A stretch of 64,000 bases of DNA from contig NZ_POXP01000002.1 in assembly GCF_003044935.1 (NCBI RefSeq), positions 248,001 through 312,000 on the forward strand. Reading direction: 5' to 3'. The DNA comes from Neisseria subflava. GTDB taxonomy: Bacteria; Pseudomonadota; Gammaproteobacteria; Burkholderiales; Neisseriaceae. A model generated the notes under the pieces. That model worked only from the letters and a program-made list of their open reading frames with translations, was not told the origin of the DNA and did not search any database. Position 1 is the first letter of the stretch. The number at the start of each line of letters is the position of its first letter. Positions 1 to 9,363 of the stretch are shown here, piece by piece. A program made the position numbers and the translations under genes.

Positions 1-623
1 TTCATGGCGGCAAAACCGCCAACGCCCAAAGTGCTGATCGCGCCTTCTGCACCGCCGGCAATCATCACGTCTGCGTCGCCGTATTTAATCAGTCGCGCAG
101 AGTCGCCGATGGAGTGTGCGCCGGTTGTACAGGCAGAAACCATGCCGTAGCTCGGGCCGCGGTAGCCTTTGAGAATGGTGACGTGGCCAGAAATCAGGTT
201 GATCAGCGAGCCTGGGATAAAGAAAGGATTGATTTTGCGCGCGCCGCCTTCGATAACGGCTTTGCCGGTCGCTTCGATGCTGGGCAGGCCGCCGATACCG
301 GAGCCGATGTTGACACCGACGCGGTCTTTGTCGAGGGTTTCCAAATCGTCCAAGCCTGAATCATTGATGGCTTGCAGGGCGGCGGCGATACCGTAATGGA
401 TAAACACGTCCATGCGGCGCGCTTCTTTCGCGCTGATGTATTGGCCGATGTCGAAATCACGCACTTCGCCGGCGATTTGGCTGTTGATGTCGGATGCGTC
501 AAAGCGGGTAATCCGTCCGATGCCGCTTTTGCCTGCGAGCAGATTGCTCCATGCGGTGGCGACGTCGTTGCCGACCGGTGATACTTGGCCAAGACCTGTG
601 ATGACTACTCTTCTCTGACTCAT
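1..623 (-). CDS. fabF: 3-oxoacyl-ACP synthase II (FabF), C-terminus cut by window edge
   Basis: This gene encodes the condensing enzyme that elongates acyl-ACP with malonyl-ACP in type II fatty acid synthesis in the cytoplasm. The start is the ATG at 623-621, giving an N-terminus MSQRRVVITGLG typical of the family. About 207 residues are visible. They include the thiolase-fold nucleophile context VSACTTGAHSIG near residue 163, with the active-site Cys. The remaining half, with the two catalytic His residues, lies beyond the left edge. acpP lies directly upstream on the same strand, 162 bp away, the common acpP-fabF order, so the substrate carrier and the enzyme are probably co-expressed. An AT-type DUS sits between them near 700. 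Confidence 0.95.
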   Translation of the reverse strand, partial: MSQRRVVITGLGQVSPVGNDVATAWSNLLAGKSGIGRITRFDASDINSQIAGEVRDFDIGQYISAKEARRMDVFIHYGIAAALQAINDSGLDDLETLDKDRVGVNIGSGIGGLPSIEATGKAVIEGGARKINPFFIPGSLINLISGHVTILKGYRGPSYGMVSACTTGAHSIGDSARLIKYGDADVMIAGGAEGAISTLGVGGFAAM

Positions 624-785
624 GATAATCTCGCTGTTGGTTGTCGGGATTTTCGCGGCAGCCTTGCTCTTTTTCTTCGTGAAAACGGGCAAAACTCATG
701 CCGTCTGAAATTTCAGGGGTTTAATAATAAGGTAAAAGCCTCTATTGCGATGGCGCAGCAGAGGCTGGATGTTTGGTGCGACCGA

Positions 786-1022
786 TTAGCCTTGGTGGGC
801 GTTGATGTAGTCGATAGCCAATTGTACGGTAGTGATTTTTTCAGCGTCTTCGTCAGGGATTTCGCAGCCGAAAGCTTCTTCCAAAGCCATCACCAGTTCT
901 ACGGTGTCCAGAGAGTCAGCACCCAAATCGTCTTGGAAAGAAGATTCGTTTTTCACTTCGGCTTCGTTTACGCCCAGTTGTTCAGCAACAATTTTTTTAA
1001 CTTGTTGTTCGATGTTTGACAT
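786..1022 (-). CDS. acpP: Acyl carrier protein
   Basis: This is a 78-residue acidic carrier protein for fatty acid and lipid A synthesis. The 4'-phosphopantetheine attachment motif GADSLD is intact, with the modified serine at residue 37, and the sequence is full length for the family. It precedes fabF on the same strand. It should not be confused with the second, capsule-linked carrier protein at about 50.8 kb, which has a DltC-like LIDS motif instead of GADSLD. Confidence 0.98.
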   Translation of the reverse strand: MSNIEQQVKKIVAEQLGVNEAEVKNESSFQDDLGADSLDTVELVMALEEAFGCEIPDEDAEKITTVQLAIDYINAHQG

Positions 1023-1231
1023 GTCAGTCGTTCCTTTTCGCCTTGCGGCAGGTTGTTTAAGGGAAATAATTCGTCGGTATTGTACCGAATTCGGATAGAG
1101 TTTTCCATCTAATCCTGCATTTTAGCACAGATTATTCTGGAAAAACCTGTTGTTGCGCATATTAGCATATGCTGATTTTAACCTACAAGCGGGAATTTGT
1201 TTTTCCTTGGTATCAATAAGTTAATAAGCGG

Positions 1232-1276
1232 AAAGGTCGTCTGAAAACTGATTTCCCCGTTTTCAGACGACCTTTT
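1232..1276. terminator. Inverted DUS-variant hairpin between divergent genes
   Basis: AAAGGTCGTCTGAAAAC pairs with its complement 10 bases later and is followed by TTTT. It looks like a Rho-independent terminator built from the AGGTCGTCTGAA uptake variant. Neither flanking gene reads into it, so its role as a terminator here is unclear. Confidence 0.6.
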
Positions 1277-1304
1277 ATTCAATCAAGGCAGATTTGGGAT
1301 AACC

Positions 1305-1419
1305 CAAGTAGCGTGGGCTTTCCCCACGAAATCCACCATCCAACAACTAAATCCGACAACAGTCACATAGACTTTCATTTTGGCATTCATCTCGTGGGTA
1401 AAGCCCACATTACGGCTTG
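1305..1419. repeat. Short inverted-repeat element (GTGGGCTTT arms)
   Basis: The left arm at 1305-1330 and the right arm at 1391-1419 share CAAG...GTGGGCTTT(C/A)CCCACGA in opposite orientation, with about 60 bp between. Each arm also has its own small dyad (GTGGG...CCCAC). Similar GTGGGCTTTNCCCAC elements are dispersed in Neisseria intergenic regions. I see no transposase. Confidence 0.5.
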
Positions 1420-1606
1420 CTGTAACGGCAACTTTGCCCTTCCTTCATCTAACGGAGGGAAAGTTTGCGGACGTATGCTAATATAGTATATTGCGGGAAG
1501 TGTGCCTGTCAGATTTAGCCGTAATGGCAAGGCATTATTTCATTACTCAAAAATTCTTTATGAATTAGATGCTTAAAATAAACTATTAAAACTTTAGGAT
1601 ACGCAT

Positions 1607-3064
1607 ATGCAAGATCAGGAAGAAAGTAAAAATCAGGAAATACAAGAAAAGCAGAAACAAGAAGACAATGGTGCCATGACCAAGTTGCAAGATGTGTTCA
1701 ATCTTGCGCATGACCAAGCTCATCCCGATAAGATCGATGCCACCATCCGCGCCAATACTCGGGTGACCGGAACCAGTATGTGGGTATTGATGTTTGCCAT
1801 TGCCGTGTCGAGTATCGGTCTGAATGTAAACAGCACGGCAGTAGTGATCGGAGCGATGTTGATTTCGCCGTTGATGGGGCCGATAGTCGGTATGGGTTAC
1901 GGTTTGGCGGTAGGGGATACTGCGCTGATCCGTCAAGCCGTGCGCAATATTATTATATTCGTCGTCATCAGCTTGATTACCGCTACGTTGTATTTCCTGT
2001 TAACCCCGCTTAAAGAGGCGCAAAGCGAGATTTTGGCGCGTACTCAGCCGACCCTTTGGGATGTGTTGATTGCCTTCTTCGGCGGTAGTGCGGGTATTGT
2101 GGCGCTGACCCGAAAAGAGGGAGGCAATGCCATACCGGGTGTGGCGATTGCTACCGCATTGATGCCGCCCCTGTGTACTGCGGGCTACGGACTGGCACAT
2201 GGCAACTGGCACTACTTTCTCGGTGCTTCATATCTTTTTGCCATCAACTGCGTGTTCATCGCTTTTGCGACCTTGTTGTTTTCCAAGCTGCTCAAGCTGC
2301 CGCGCAGGGGGTTGGTAAAGGAATCCAAACGCCGGTTGCACAGCATCATTATTACTGCCGTCGTACTTGCTGTCATGATTCCGAGCGGCTATATGGCATC
2401 AGGACTGGTGCGTCAGGAAATCTTCAACACCAGAGCCAATGCTGCCATTGCCACTGCGAAGCAACAGGAAGGTTTTTTCGTGCTGCGTAAGATGTTGAAC
2501 CATAGAGAAAATAAAGTCAGTCTGGTTGTCAATGGAACGGGCAATGCCGAGAAAATTTCCGCCTTGCTGGTGAAAAGCCTTGAAGCGTCAGGTGTGAAAG
2601 AGCCGAAGGTCAACGTGGTCTATGCGGGAGGGGACAATGCCAAAATCGAAGAATTGCTGGCAAGCCAAAACAACCCGGTTCAGCAGCAAAATGAGCTGAA
2701 AGAGCAACAGGCCTATATCGATACCGTACTGGCAGGCAAAGCCTCCGATATCGACGATGCAGCGGTACTTAAGGAATTAAAAGCCCAATATCCGGAAGCG
2801 GAAAAAATCGTTGTCGGACGCGGCTTGGCTTGGGATAAAGCGCAAACAATGCCTGTTTCCGAACAGTCTGAAAGCCAAAAAAACGCAGAACCGAAGACAG
2901 ATACATATGACGATATCGTCGTTGTCTCTCTCGAATTGGAGCAGCCACTACCTGCCAAAGATCACGAGCGGATACAGGCGTGGTTAAACCAGCGTTATGA
3001 GGGTAAGGTAGTGCGCATATTGCAAACGCACAAGTCTCAGACAGATAAACCGTCTAACGAATAA
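1607..3064 (+). CDS. DUF389 (TIGR00341-type) inner membrane protein
   Basis: This is a 485-residue membrane protein of unknown function. A charged Gln/Glu/Lys-rich N-terminus of about 60 residues is followed by several hydrophobic segments. The second carries the conserved DUF389 signature NSTAVVIGAMLISPLMGPI near residue 75, and a later one carries AIATALMPPLC near residue 185. After about residue 270 the protein is soluble and mixed in charge, with a long tail that is probably cytoplasmic or periplasmic. It stands alone, with no co-directional neighbour. DUF389 proteins have no settled role; I make no functional claim beyond membrane location. Confidence 0.8.
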   Translation: MQDQEESKNQEIQEKQKQEDNGAMTKLQDVFNLAHDQAHPDKIDATIRANTRVTGTSMWVLMFAIAVSSIGLNVNSTAVVIGAMLISPLMGPIVGMGYGLAVGDTALIRQAVRNIIIFVVISLITATLYFLLTPLKEAQSEILARTQPTLWDVLIAFFGGSAGIVALTRKEGGNAIPGVAIATALMPPLCTAGYGLAHGNWHYFLGASYLFAINCVFIAFATLLFSKLLKLPRRGLVKESKRRLHSIIITAVVLAVMIPSGYMASGLVRQEIFNTRANAAIATAKQQEGFFVLRKMLNHRENKVSLVVNGTGNAEKISALLVKSLEASGVKEPKVNVVYAGGDNAKIEELLASQNNPVQQQNELKEQQAYIDTVLAGKASDIDDAAVLKELKAQYPEAEKIVVGRGLAWDKAQTMPVSEQSESQKNAEPKTDTYDDIVVVSLELEQPLPAKDHERIQAWLNQRYEGKVVRILQTHKSQTDKPSNE

Positions 3065-3108
3065 TCGCCTTCAGGCTTTATCCATTTCCGAGAGATCATT
3101 GATTGTTC

Positions 3109-3324
3109 CTAGTACACCAAATCCGCCTCAAACACGCCTCTCAAGGCGTTGGAGAGGCGGATTTTTTCTGTGCGTTCGAGCATATCGCGGGTGATGTGTG
3201 TTTCGATGATGGTGTCCGCGCCCAAGTAGGTTTGCAGCTGCTGCAACACGGCTTGGCGCATGATGCCGTTGAGGATATCCAAATCCAGAGACGGGGTGAG
3301 ACGGGTGTTTTTGTGCATGTTCAT
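3109..3324 (-). pseudogene. Remnant of PabC-like (aminotransferase class IV) C-terminal domain
   Basis: A 71-residue open frame reads TPSLDLDILNGIMRQ and ends with IRLSNALRGVFEADLVY. These resemble the last part of 4-amino-4-deoxychorismate lyase domains, for example the C-terminal domain of PabB-PabC fusions (TPPL-x5-LPGxxR near the cofactor site, then LxNALRG at the end). The rest of that enzyme, including the PLP lysine, is absent. It has an ATG but is far too short to be functional. It abuts another gene fragment upstream, so I read it as a decayed scar. The family assignment rests on motif memory only. Confidence 0.5.
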
Positions 3325-3384
3325 GTTTCAGTATTCTCCTGGAAATACTGTAAACAACGCTACTAGTTTCTACAGCATCGAGTT

Positions 3385-3497
3385 GATAACGTTCGCCCAC
3401 ACCGGCAAGGTTTTCTGCGCCAAGGACGAGTTTGAGTTTCTCAAAGTCGATTTGGTCTTCGCAAAAGACTTCGGGAAAGATTTGTTTGAGTTTTAAT
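3385..3497 (-). pseudogene. Remnant of type III-like DNA methyltransferase N-terminus
   Basis: Reading leftward, the frame gives LKQIFPEVFCEDQIDFEKLK followed by LVLGAE...GERYQLD. This resembles the N-terminal segment of Mod-type site-specific DNA methyltransferases (LKxLFPExFxEGKIDxExLK-x-LLG...ERYxLxW). The match stops after the ERYQLD block and runs without a stop into the pabC-like fragment in another frame. No catalytic motifs remain. Only the fragment boundaries are uncertain. Confidence 0.5.
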
Positions 3498-3624
3498 ATA
3501 TTGTTTTGTTTGAAATTATTTTCTAAATCGTGTATAATTTTTCAGTTCGGTTGCCATAATTGCGTCTTCCATCAATGATTACTTACAAAGTGTCCATTTT
3601 ATCGGGATATGTTGAAAGTTAAAA

Positions 3625-3680
3625 GAAAAGAAGGCCGTCTGAAAAACTTTAATATTCGTTTTTCAGACGGCCTTCTTTTC
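3625..3680 (-). terminator. DUS-pair terminator of the prolyl oligopeptidase gene
   Basis: A long inverted repeat (GAAAAGAAGGCCGTCTGAAAA and its complement, 13-base loop) lies just past the stop codon of the leftward peptidase gene. Its leftward read ends in an A/T-rich run. Confidence 0.75.
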
Positions 3681-3744
3681 ACTTGCCGAAACAAGAGTAT
3701 TTTGTTTCTCAACTTTACAAAACGGTCAGTCCTGCTGCTTACTT

Positions 3745-5760
3745 CTACCCTAAAAACTCTTTCAAAAACAGCAAGACGCAGGTAAGTTCGTCGGCGGATT
3801 CGCGTTGCGTGCCGTTGCCGGTATGGCCGCCGCCGTCAGGCGAGTAGAGCCAAGATTGCGGCGAGGTTTCACGCAGTTTGGCGTAGAACTTGAGCGCGTG
3901 GGCGGGATGGACGCGATCGTCGCTGAGGCTGGTGGTGATGAGCGCTGGCGGATAATCGATGCCGTCTGAAAGATTGTGATACGGCGACAATTCGCCCAGC
4001 CAGCGTTTGCAGACTTCGTATTTTTGCGGATTGCCGTATTCGTCCGTCCAGCTTGAACCGGCGGACAGCAGCGGATAACGGATCATGTCGGTCAGCGGTA
4101 CTTCGCACACCAGCGCGCCTATGCTTTGCGGCTCGCGCACGAAGGCGGCGGCGGTAATCAAACCGCCGTTGCTGCCGCCCTGCAAACCGATGTGTTTGGG
4201 CGAACTCATGCCGCGTTCGGACAAATCGCGCACGACTGCCAATAAATCATCAACGCTTTTGTGTTTACTGATTCCCTGCGCCGCCTGATGCCAGCGTGGG
4301 CCGAATTCGCCGCCGCCGCGGATGTTTGCCAATACAAAGGCATTGCCCTCTTTCAGCCAATATTTGCCGACGCTGCCCAGATAATGCGGCAATTCGGGAA
4401 TGCCGAAACCGCCGTAGGCATAAACCAAGGTCGGCGTGTCGGGCGTGGCGTTTTTGCCGACGTGGAAATAAGGAATGCGCTCGCCATCGGCCGAAATCGT
4501 CCAAAACTGCTGCACGTTGATGCCGTCTGAATCAAACTGCTGCGGCTGACGGCGCATGACGGTCAGTTCCATCACGTTCAAATCTAGCGCAAACAGCGTC
4601 AGCGGCGTAGTGAAATCGCTGGCGGCAAGGTAAACCACGTCGCCGCCCCACGGTTGGTCGGTCATTTCCAACGCACCCGAAGGCAGGCGCGGCAATTCGA
4701 CTTCCTGCCATTTGCCATCGCTAAAGCGCCATGCTTTCAGACGGCCTTGTACGTTCTCCAGCAGGCTCGCTACGACAAAACGCTTGGTCGTTTCCACGCT
4801 TTCCAATGCCTGCGTTTCATCGGGCGCAAACAAAAGCTGCGCCGCACCCAATTCACCGCGGTTTAATTTTACTGCCACCAATGCGCCGCTCGGATAGCTC
4901 TGGTTCGCGCGATTCCAGTCTTTGCGCAGCGTCAGCAAAAGATGTCCCGCCAGATAGCCGACCACGTCGCAATCATTAGGCAGGTTTAACGGTTTCGCCT
5001 CGCCTTCGGCCGACACCTGCAAATAGGTTTTGGTATAAAAACCGTCCGACGCTTCAATCAAATCAATCGGCGAACCCTGCGGGTCAAGGTAACGCCACGC
5101 GTTCACCATCATTGCGCCTTTATCGATTTGATACACCGACAGGCTTTCCTCGAAACTCTTGCCGCGCTCCACCAGCCACACTTCGCGCGGATAGCCCGAT
5201 TCGGTCAACTGGCGTTCGTCCCAGGCCGGACATACCCACACGCTGTTTTCATCGCGCCACGACACATGGTTCTTACCTGCAGGAAAGTGAAAGCCGCCTT
5301 CTACCAATTCCCCTGCTTCCAAATCCACTTCCAGCGTGTACGCCGTATCGCCGCCCGATTTGCTCAAGGTCAACAGCGCGCGGTTGGGCTTTTCCACCAA
5401 GTGCGACACCCCGCCCAAATACACATCGTCGCCGAGCAACTCGTCGAAATCCGCCACTGAAAACAGGATTTTCCACTCGGGATAGCCGGAACGGTAAGTC
5501 GCCGCGGTACACACGCGGTACACACCCTTCGGATATTCCGCGTCCTGATGGAAATGGTACATCCGCGCGCGGTGTTCCTGACAAAACGGAATCTGCCGCG
5601 TGTCCTGCAACTGCGCCAAAATGCCGTCAGACAATTCGCGCGCCTTGTCGTTTTCTAAAAAACGCGCACGCGTTTCGGCATGCGCCGCGGCGGCGAAATT
5701 TTGCGTTTCGGGAGATTCGAGGTTTTCAAAATGGAGATAGGAATCGGGGTAGGATTTCAT
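3745..5760 (-). CDS. Prolyl oligopeptidase family serine peptidase (S9A)
   Basis: This is a 671-residue cytosolic peptidase, normal length for family S9A, with no signal peptide. The first ~400 residues should form the beta-propeller that restricts access to oligopeptides. The C-terminal alpha/beta-hydrolase domain has the nucleophile motif GGSNGG (Ser530), the acid in SLSDDRVHPAHA and the His in GGGHTG near the end, so the triad is complete. It is expected to cleave short proline-containing peptides. The ATG at 5760 directly follows a DUS. It is transcribed in the same direction as ppk but a terminator separates them. Confidence 0.9.
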   Translation of the reverse strand: MKSYPDSYLHFENLESPETQNFAAAAHAETRARFLENDKARELSDGILAQLQDTRQIPFCQEHRARMYHFHQDAEYPKGVYRVCTAATYRSGYPEWKILFSVADFDELLGDDVYLGGVSHLVEKPNRALLTLSKSGGDTAYTLEVDLEAGELVEGGFHFPAGKNHVSWRDENSVWVCPAWDERQLTESGYPREVWLVERGKSFEESLSVYQIDKGAMMVNAWRYLDPQGSPIDLIEASDGFYTKTYLQVSAEGEAKPLNLPNDCDVVGYLAGHLLLTLRKDWNRANQSYPSGALVAVKLNRGELGAAQLLFAPDETQALESVETTKRFVVASLLENVQGRLKAWRFSDGKWQEVELPRLPSGALEMTDQPWGGDVVYLAASDFTTPLTLFALDLNVMELTVMRRQPQQFDSDGINVQQFWTISADGERIPYFHVGKNATPDTPTLVYAYGGFGIPELPHYLGSVGKYWLKEGNAFVLANIRGGGEFGPRWHQAAQGISKHKSVDDLLAVVRDLSERGMSSPKHIGLQGGSNGGLITAAAFVREPQSIGALVCEVPLTDMIRYPLLSAGSSWTDEYGNPQKYEVCKRWLGELSPYHNLSDGIDYPPALITTSLSDDRVHPAHALKFYAKLRETSPQSWLYSPDGGGHTGNGTQRESADELTCVLLFLKEFLG

Positions 5761-5813
5761 AGAAAAGGCCGTCTGAAAGATTGGGAAATGGGATTATAAC
5801 GGCAAAATCAAAA

Positions 5814-5846
5814 AAGGCCGTCTGAAACCTGCGTTTCAGACGGCTT
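5814..5846 (-). terminator. DUS-pair terminator of ppk
   Basis: AGGCCGTCTGAAAC and a matching TTTCAGACGGCTT flank a 6-base loop. Read leftward it is followed by a run of T. It lies between the ppk stop and the peptidase start. Confidence 0.75.
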
Positions 5847-5860
5847 AAGCATGATTCAAC

Positions 5861-7918
5861 TTAACGCCCGTATATTTTCCACAAACCTTCCTGCAAACCA
5901 AACGCAGGCTCGCTGTCTTGCGGCTGGGTACGGACGTAACTGCCGTCAGGCTGCATCAGCCAAGCCTGGGTATTGTCTTCCAAAGCCATTTCCAAACCTT
6001 CGCGGATCACGCGTTCTTTGAGTTCGGGCGTGGTAATCGGCGTGGCGACTTCAATGCGGCGGAAGAAGTTGCGCCCCATCCAGTCGGCGCTGGAGATAAA
6101 GGTATCGTCTGCACCGTTGTTATGGAAGCAATACACGCGCGAGTGTTCGAGTTGGCGGCCGATGATGGAACGGACGCGGATGTTTTCGGACAAGCCTTTG
6201 ACATCCGGGCGCAAAGTACACATACCGCGCACAATCAGGTCGATTTGTACGCCTGCCGCGCTAGCTTGATACAGCGCATCAATCACGCTCGGCTCGATGA
6301 GGGAATTCATCTTGGCGGTAATCCGCGCCGGTTTGCCGGCTTTGGCGTGGTCGGTTTCCTGCTTGATGCGGTCGATGACCATTTTGTGCAGGGTAAACGG
6401 GCTTTGATAGAGCTTGTTCAGACGGCCCGGCTTACCCAAGCCTGTGATTTCCATAAACAAAGTGTTCACATCGGCAGTGATTTGGTCGTCGGCGGTGATG
6501 ATGCCGAAGTCGGTGTAGATGCGCGATGTGCCTTGGTGGTAGTTGCCGGTACCGAGATGGGCATAACGCTTGAGCACGCCGTCTTCGCGGCGGATAACCA
6601 AAGCCATTTTGGCGTGAACTTTGTAGCCGAATACGCCGTACACGACGTGCGCACCCGCCTCTTCCAGCTGTTTCGCCCAGTTGACGTTGTTGGCTTCATC
6701 AAAACGCGCCATCAGTTCGACCACGACGGTTACTTGCTTGCCCGCCAGTGCGGCCTTCATCAATGCGCGCACAAGCTCGGAATTGCTGCCGGTGCGGTAG
6801 ATGGTCATTTTAACGGCCAACACATCCGGATCGGCAGCGGCCTCGCGTATCATTTGGACAACCGGATCGAAAGACTGATACGGGTGGTGCAGCAAAATCG
6901 GCGACTGTTTGACCAGCTTGAATACGGAGCCGTTTTTGCGCAAGGCTTTCAGACGGCCTGCATTGTGCGGCGGAAACTTCAAATCCGGCCTGTCCACCAA
7001 ATCGGGGACGGCATTGAGGCGCACCAAATTGACCGGCCCTTTGACTTGATACAGCTCGGCAGAAGTCAGCTTGAACTGGGCAAGCAGGAAGTCGTGAATG
7101 TGCGCCGGACAAGTGTCCGCCACTTCCAAGCGCACGCCGTCGCCGTATTCGCGGTCGTGCAATTCGTTTTGAATCGCGGCACGCAGGTTTTTCAAATCTT
7201 CTTCATCGACCGTCAAATCGCTATCACGCGTGAGACGGAACTGATGGCAGTCTTTAACCTTCATGCCGGGAAAGAGTTTGCCGACATGGGCGTGCAAAAT
7301 CGAAGACAAGAACACAAAACCTGCATCGCCGCCGCAAATTTCAGACGGCATAGGGACGACACGCGGCAAAATGCGCGGAGCCTGTACAATCGCCATTCCT
7401 GACGGACGGCCGAACGCATCCGTGCCTTCGAGTTCGACGGCAAAGTTGAGCGATTTGTTTAACGGGCGCGGGAACGGGTGTGACGGATCAAGGCCGATGG
7501 GCGTGAGAATGGGCAACAGCTCGTTGTCAAAATAGTTTTCGATCCATTTTTTCTGCGCGGCCGTCCATTTGTGGCGGCGATAGAAATGAATGCCGGCGCG
7601 GCTGAGTGCAGGCTGCAATACTTTGTTAAACAGGTCGTACTGCTCGCGAATCAAGGCCTGTGCCTCTTTCGCCACCGCTTCGATGGTTTCGGCCGCGGTT
7701 TTGCCGTTGTCGAGCAGCTGATGCGGGCGCAATTTGTTTTCGCGTTTCAACCACGCCATGCGCACTTCAAAAAATTCGTCCAAATTGGAAGACACGATGC
7801 ACAGGAAACGCAAACGTTCCAACAAAGGAACTTTCGTATCCTGCGCCTGAGCCAGTACACGGCGGTTGAACGCCAACAGGCTGAGTTCTCGGCAAAGAAT
7901 GCGGTTTTGCTCGGGCAT
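5861..7918 (-). CDS. ppk: Polyphosphate kinase 1
   Basis: PPK1 reversibly makes long-chain polyphosphate from ATP. The protein has 685 residues, the usual length. Two phospholipase-D-like HKD segments are present: HAKMALV with His435 (the equivalent of the autophosphorylated His of the E. coli enzyme, at the same number) and YAHLGTGNYH with His454. The N-terminal helical domain begins with LLAFNRRVLAQA. The start ATG at 7918 has a good ribosome site, AGGAG, 6 bases upstream. Divergent from fabI. Confidence 0.97.
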   Translation of the reverse strand: MPEQNRILCRELSLLAFNRRVLAQAQDTKVPLLERLRFLCIVSSNLDEFFEVRMAWLKRENKLRPHQLLDNGKTAAETIEAVAKEAQALIREQYDLFNKVLQPALSRAGIHFYRRHKWTAAQKKWIENYFDNELLPILTPIGLDPSHPFPRPLNKSLNFAVELEGTDAFGRPSGMAIVQAPRILPRVVPMPSEICGGDAGFVFLSSILHAHVGKLFPGMKVKDCHQFRLTRDSDLTVDEEDLKNLRAAIQNELHDREYGDGVRLEVADTCPAHIHDFLLAQFKLTSAELYQVKGPVNLVRLNAVPDLVDRPDLKFPPHNAGRLKALRKNGSVFKLVKQSPILLHHPYQSFDPVVQMIREAAADPDVLAVKMTIYRTGSNSELVRALMKAALAGKQVTVVVELMARFDEANNVNWAKQLEEAGAHVVYGVFGYKVHAKMALVIRREDGVLKRYAHLGTGNYHQGTSRIYTDFGIITADDQITADVNTLFMEITGLGKPGRLNKLYQSPFTLHKMVIDRIKQETDHAKAGKPARITAKMNSLIEPSVIDALYQASAAGVQIDLIVRGMCTLRPDVKGLSENIRVRSIIGRQLEHSRVYCFHNNGADDTFISSADWMGRNFFRRIEVATPITTPELKERVIREGLEMALEDNTQAWLMQPDGSYVRTQPQDSEPAFGLQEGLWKIYGR

Positions 7919-8072
7919 GGTTTACTCCTGAAACATCAGTCATTAACACCATCAAGTATAACGTTTTGCCGCCGTTCCGTCAGGTTTCAGACGGCCTCGG
8001 CAGACAACCTCATCCCTATTTGAGGCAAGACAAAGGGTTATCCGTTTTTTTCTATACCGAAACAGCGGTTTT

Positions 8073-8081
8073 TGCTATAAT
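8073..8081 (+). promoter_or_regulatory. Extended -10 promoter of fabI
   Basis: TGCTATAAT is a perfect extended -10 element, 45 bp before the fabI start. There is no good -35 box, as expected for extended -10 promoters. The same nonamer stands before rfbB. Confidence 0.6.
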
Positions 8082-8126
8082 GCGCCGTTTAATGCAACCG
8101 CAATACCACTGCTAAAGGATAAGAAA

Positions 8127-8915
8127 ATGGGCTTTTTGCAAGGCAAAAAAATTCTGATTACCGGCATGATCTCCGAGCGTTCCATCGCTTACGGCATCGC
8201 CAAAGCCTGCCGCGAACAAGGCGCGGAATTGGCATTCACTTATGTTGTCGACAAACTGGAAGAGCGCGTCCGTAAAATGGCGGCCGAACTCGGCTCCGAA
8301 CTCGTGTTCCGCTGCGACGTTGCCAGCGACGACGAAATCAACCAAGTTTTCGTTGACTTGGGCAAACACTGGGACGGCTTGGACGGCTTGGTTCACTCCA
8401 TCGGCTTCGCCCCTAAAGAAGCTTTGAGCGGCGACTTCCTCGACAGCATCAGCCGCGAAGCGTTCAACACCGCTCACGAAATCTCCGCATACAGCCTGCC
8501 TGCGCTGGCCAAAGCCGCCCGTCCGATGATGCAGGGCCGCAACGCTGCAATCGTTGCCCTGAGCTACTTGGGCGCCGTTCGTGCCATTCCTAACTACAAC
8601 GTTATGGGCATGGCCAAAGCCAGCCTCGAAGCCGGCATCCGCTTCACTGCCGCCTGCCTGGGCAAAGAAGGCATCCGCTGCAACGGTATCTCCGCAGGCC
8701 CGATCAAAACCTTGGCCGCTTCCGGCATCGCCGATTTAAGCAAACTCTTGGGCCACGTCGCTTCCCACAACCCATTGGGTCGCAACGTTACCACCGAAGA
8801 AGTCGGCAACACAGCCGCCTTCCTGCTGTCTGACCTCGCTTCCGGCATCACCGGCGAGATTACCTACGTTGACGGCGGTTACAGCATCAACGCGCTGAAC
8901 GACGAAGAGAACTAA
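8127..8915 (+). CDS. fabI: Enoyl-ACP reductase (NADH), FabI
   Basis: FabI performs the last reduction of each fatty acid elongation cycle. The 262-residue protein has the modified Rossmann motif of the family, [13 protein letters not shown] near residues 14-26, and the catalytic Tyr-X6-Lys pair at Tyr157 and Lys164 (YNVMGMAK). It is a single-gene unit with an extended -10 promoter upstream and a terminator downstream. It is the classical target of triclosan-type inhibitors. Confidence 0.97.
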   Translation: MGFLQGKKILITGMISERSIAYGIAKACREQGAELAFTYVVDKLEERVRKMAAELGSELVFRCDVASDDEINQVFVDLGKHWDGLDGLVHSIGFAPKEALSGDFLDSISREAFNTAHEISAYSLPALAKAARPMMQGRNAAIVALSYLGAVRAIPNYNVMGMAKASLEAGIRFTAACLGKEGIRCNGISAGPIKTLAASGIADLSKLLGHVASHNPLGRNVTTEEVGNTAAFLLSDLASGITGEITYVDGGYSINALNDEEN

Positions 8916-8930
8916 ACAGTTTTTACGCAA

Positions 8931-8960
8931 AACGCACTTTCATCATGAAAGTGCGTTTTT
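8931..8960 (+). terminator. Rho-independent terminator of fabI
   Basis: AACGCACTTTCA, a 1-4 base loop and TGAAAGTGCGTT are followed by a T run. This one does not use uptake sequences. Confidence 0.85.
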
Positions 8961-9363
8961 TATGGCCATTACATTATGGTTTGAATGACTGCATAATCGA
9001 TAAGGCCGTCTGAAAGTCAAATACGAATACGAAACATTACCTTTACAGACTTTCAATGATTATGTTTTCAACATTATTATATTATCATTCTACCTCAATT
9101 TGAAATTCCGATAGAGCATTGATTCTAAAGATAACATTCATGTTATCTGATACTTAGCCACGGATAAAAAGTGGTGCAAAAAAGTAACAAAAAAAATTCA
9201 GACGGCCTGTTTTTCATACAAAAGGCATAGAAGCCGGACATTTTTAGCATGAAATACAAAATTTAACATTATTGAAATTTTCTTAACTAATAAAGCGTTA
9301 AGATGCCTGCCGATTAATTGAATCACATCTGATTTTGACTCAAACACATACAGGAGATTAATT
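8961..9363. other. Intergenic region between fabI and mscL
   Basis: About 400 bp, strongly A/T rich, without a credible gene. It carries one DUS near 9003 and one in the opposite direction near 9198, too far apart to make a compact hairpin. The mscL promoter must lie here, but I cannot place it; the ribosome site is CAGGAGA just before 9364. Confidence 0.6.

Larger units (their letters stand above)
1023..1606. other. 584-bp intergenic region between divergent acpP and DUF389 gene
   Basis: No coding sequence is credible here. The stretch should contain the acpP promoter (leftward) and the promoter of the DUF389 gene (rightward). It also holds a hairpin made of two AGGTCGTCTGAA-type uptake sequences and a pair of inverted GTGGGCTTT-containing arms; both are listed separately. 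Confidence 0.7.

Noticed and set aside
5918-7402. 494-residue open frame antisense to ppk
   Set aside because: It mirrors the codon pattern of ppk, whose catalytic histidines are intact on the other strand; no family features.
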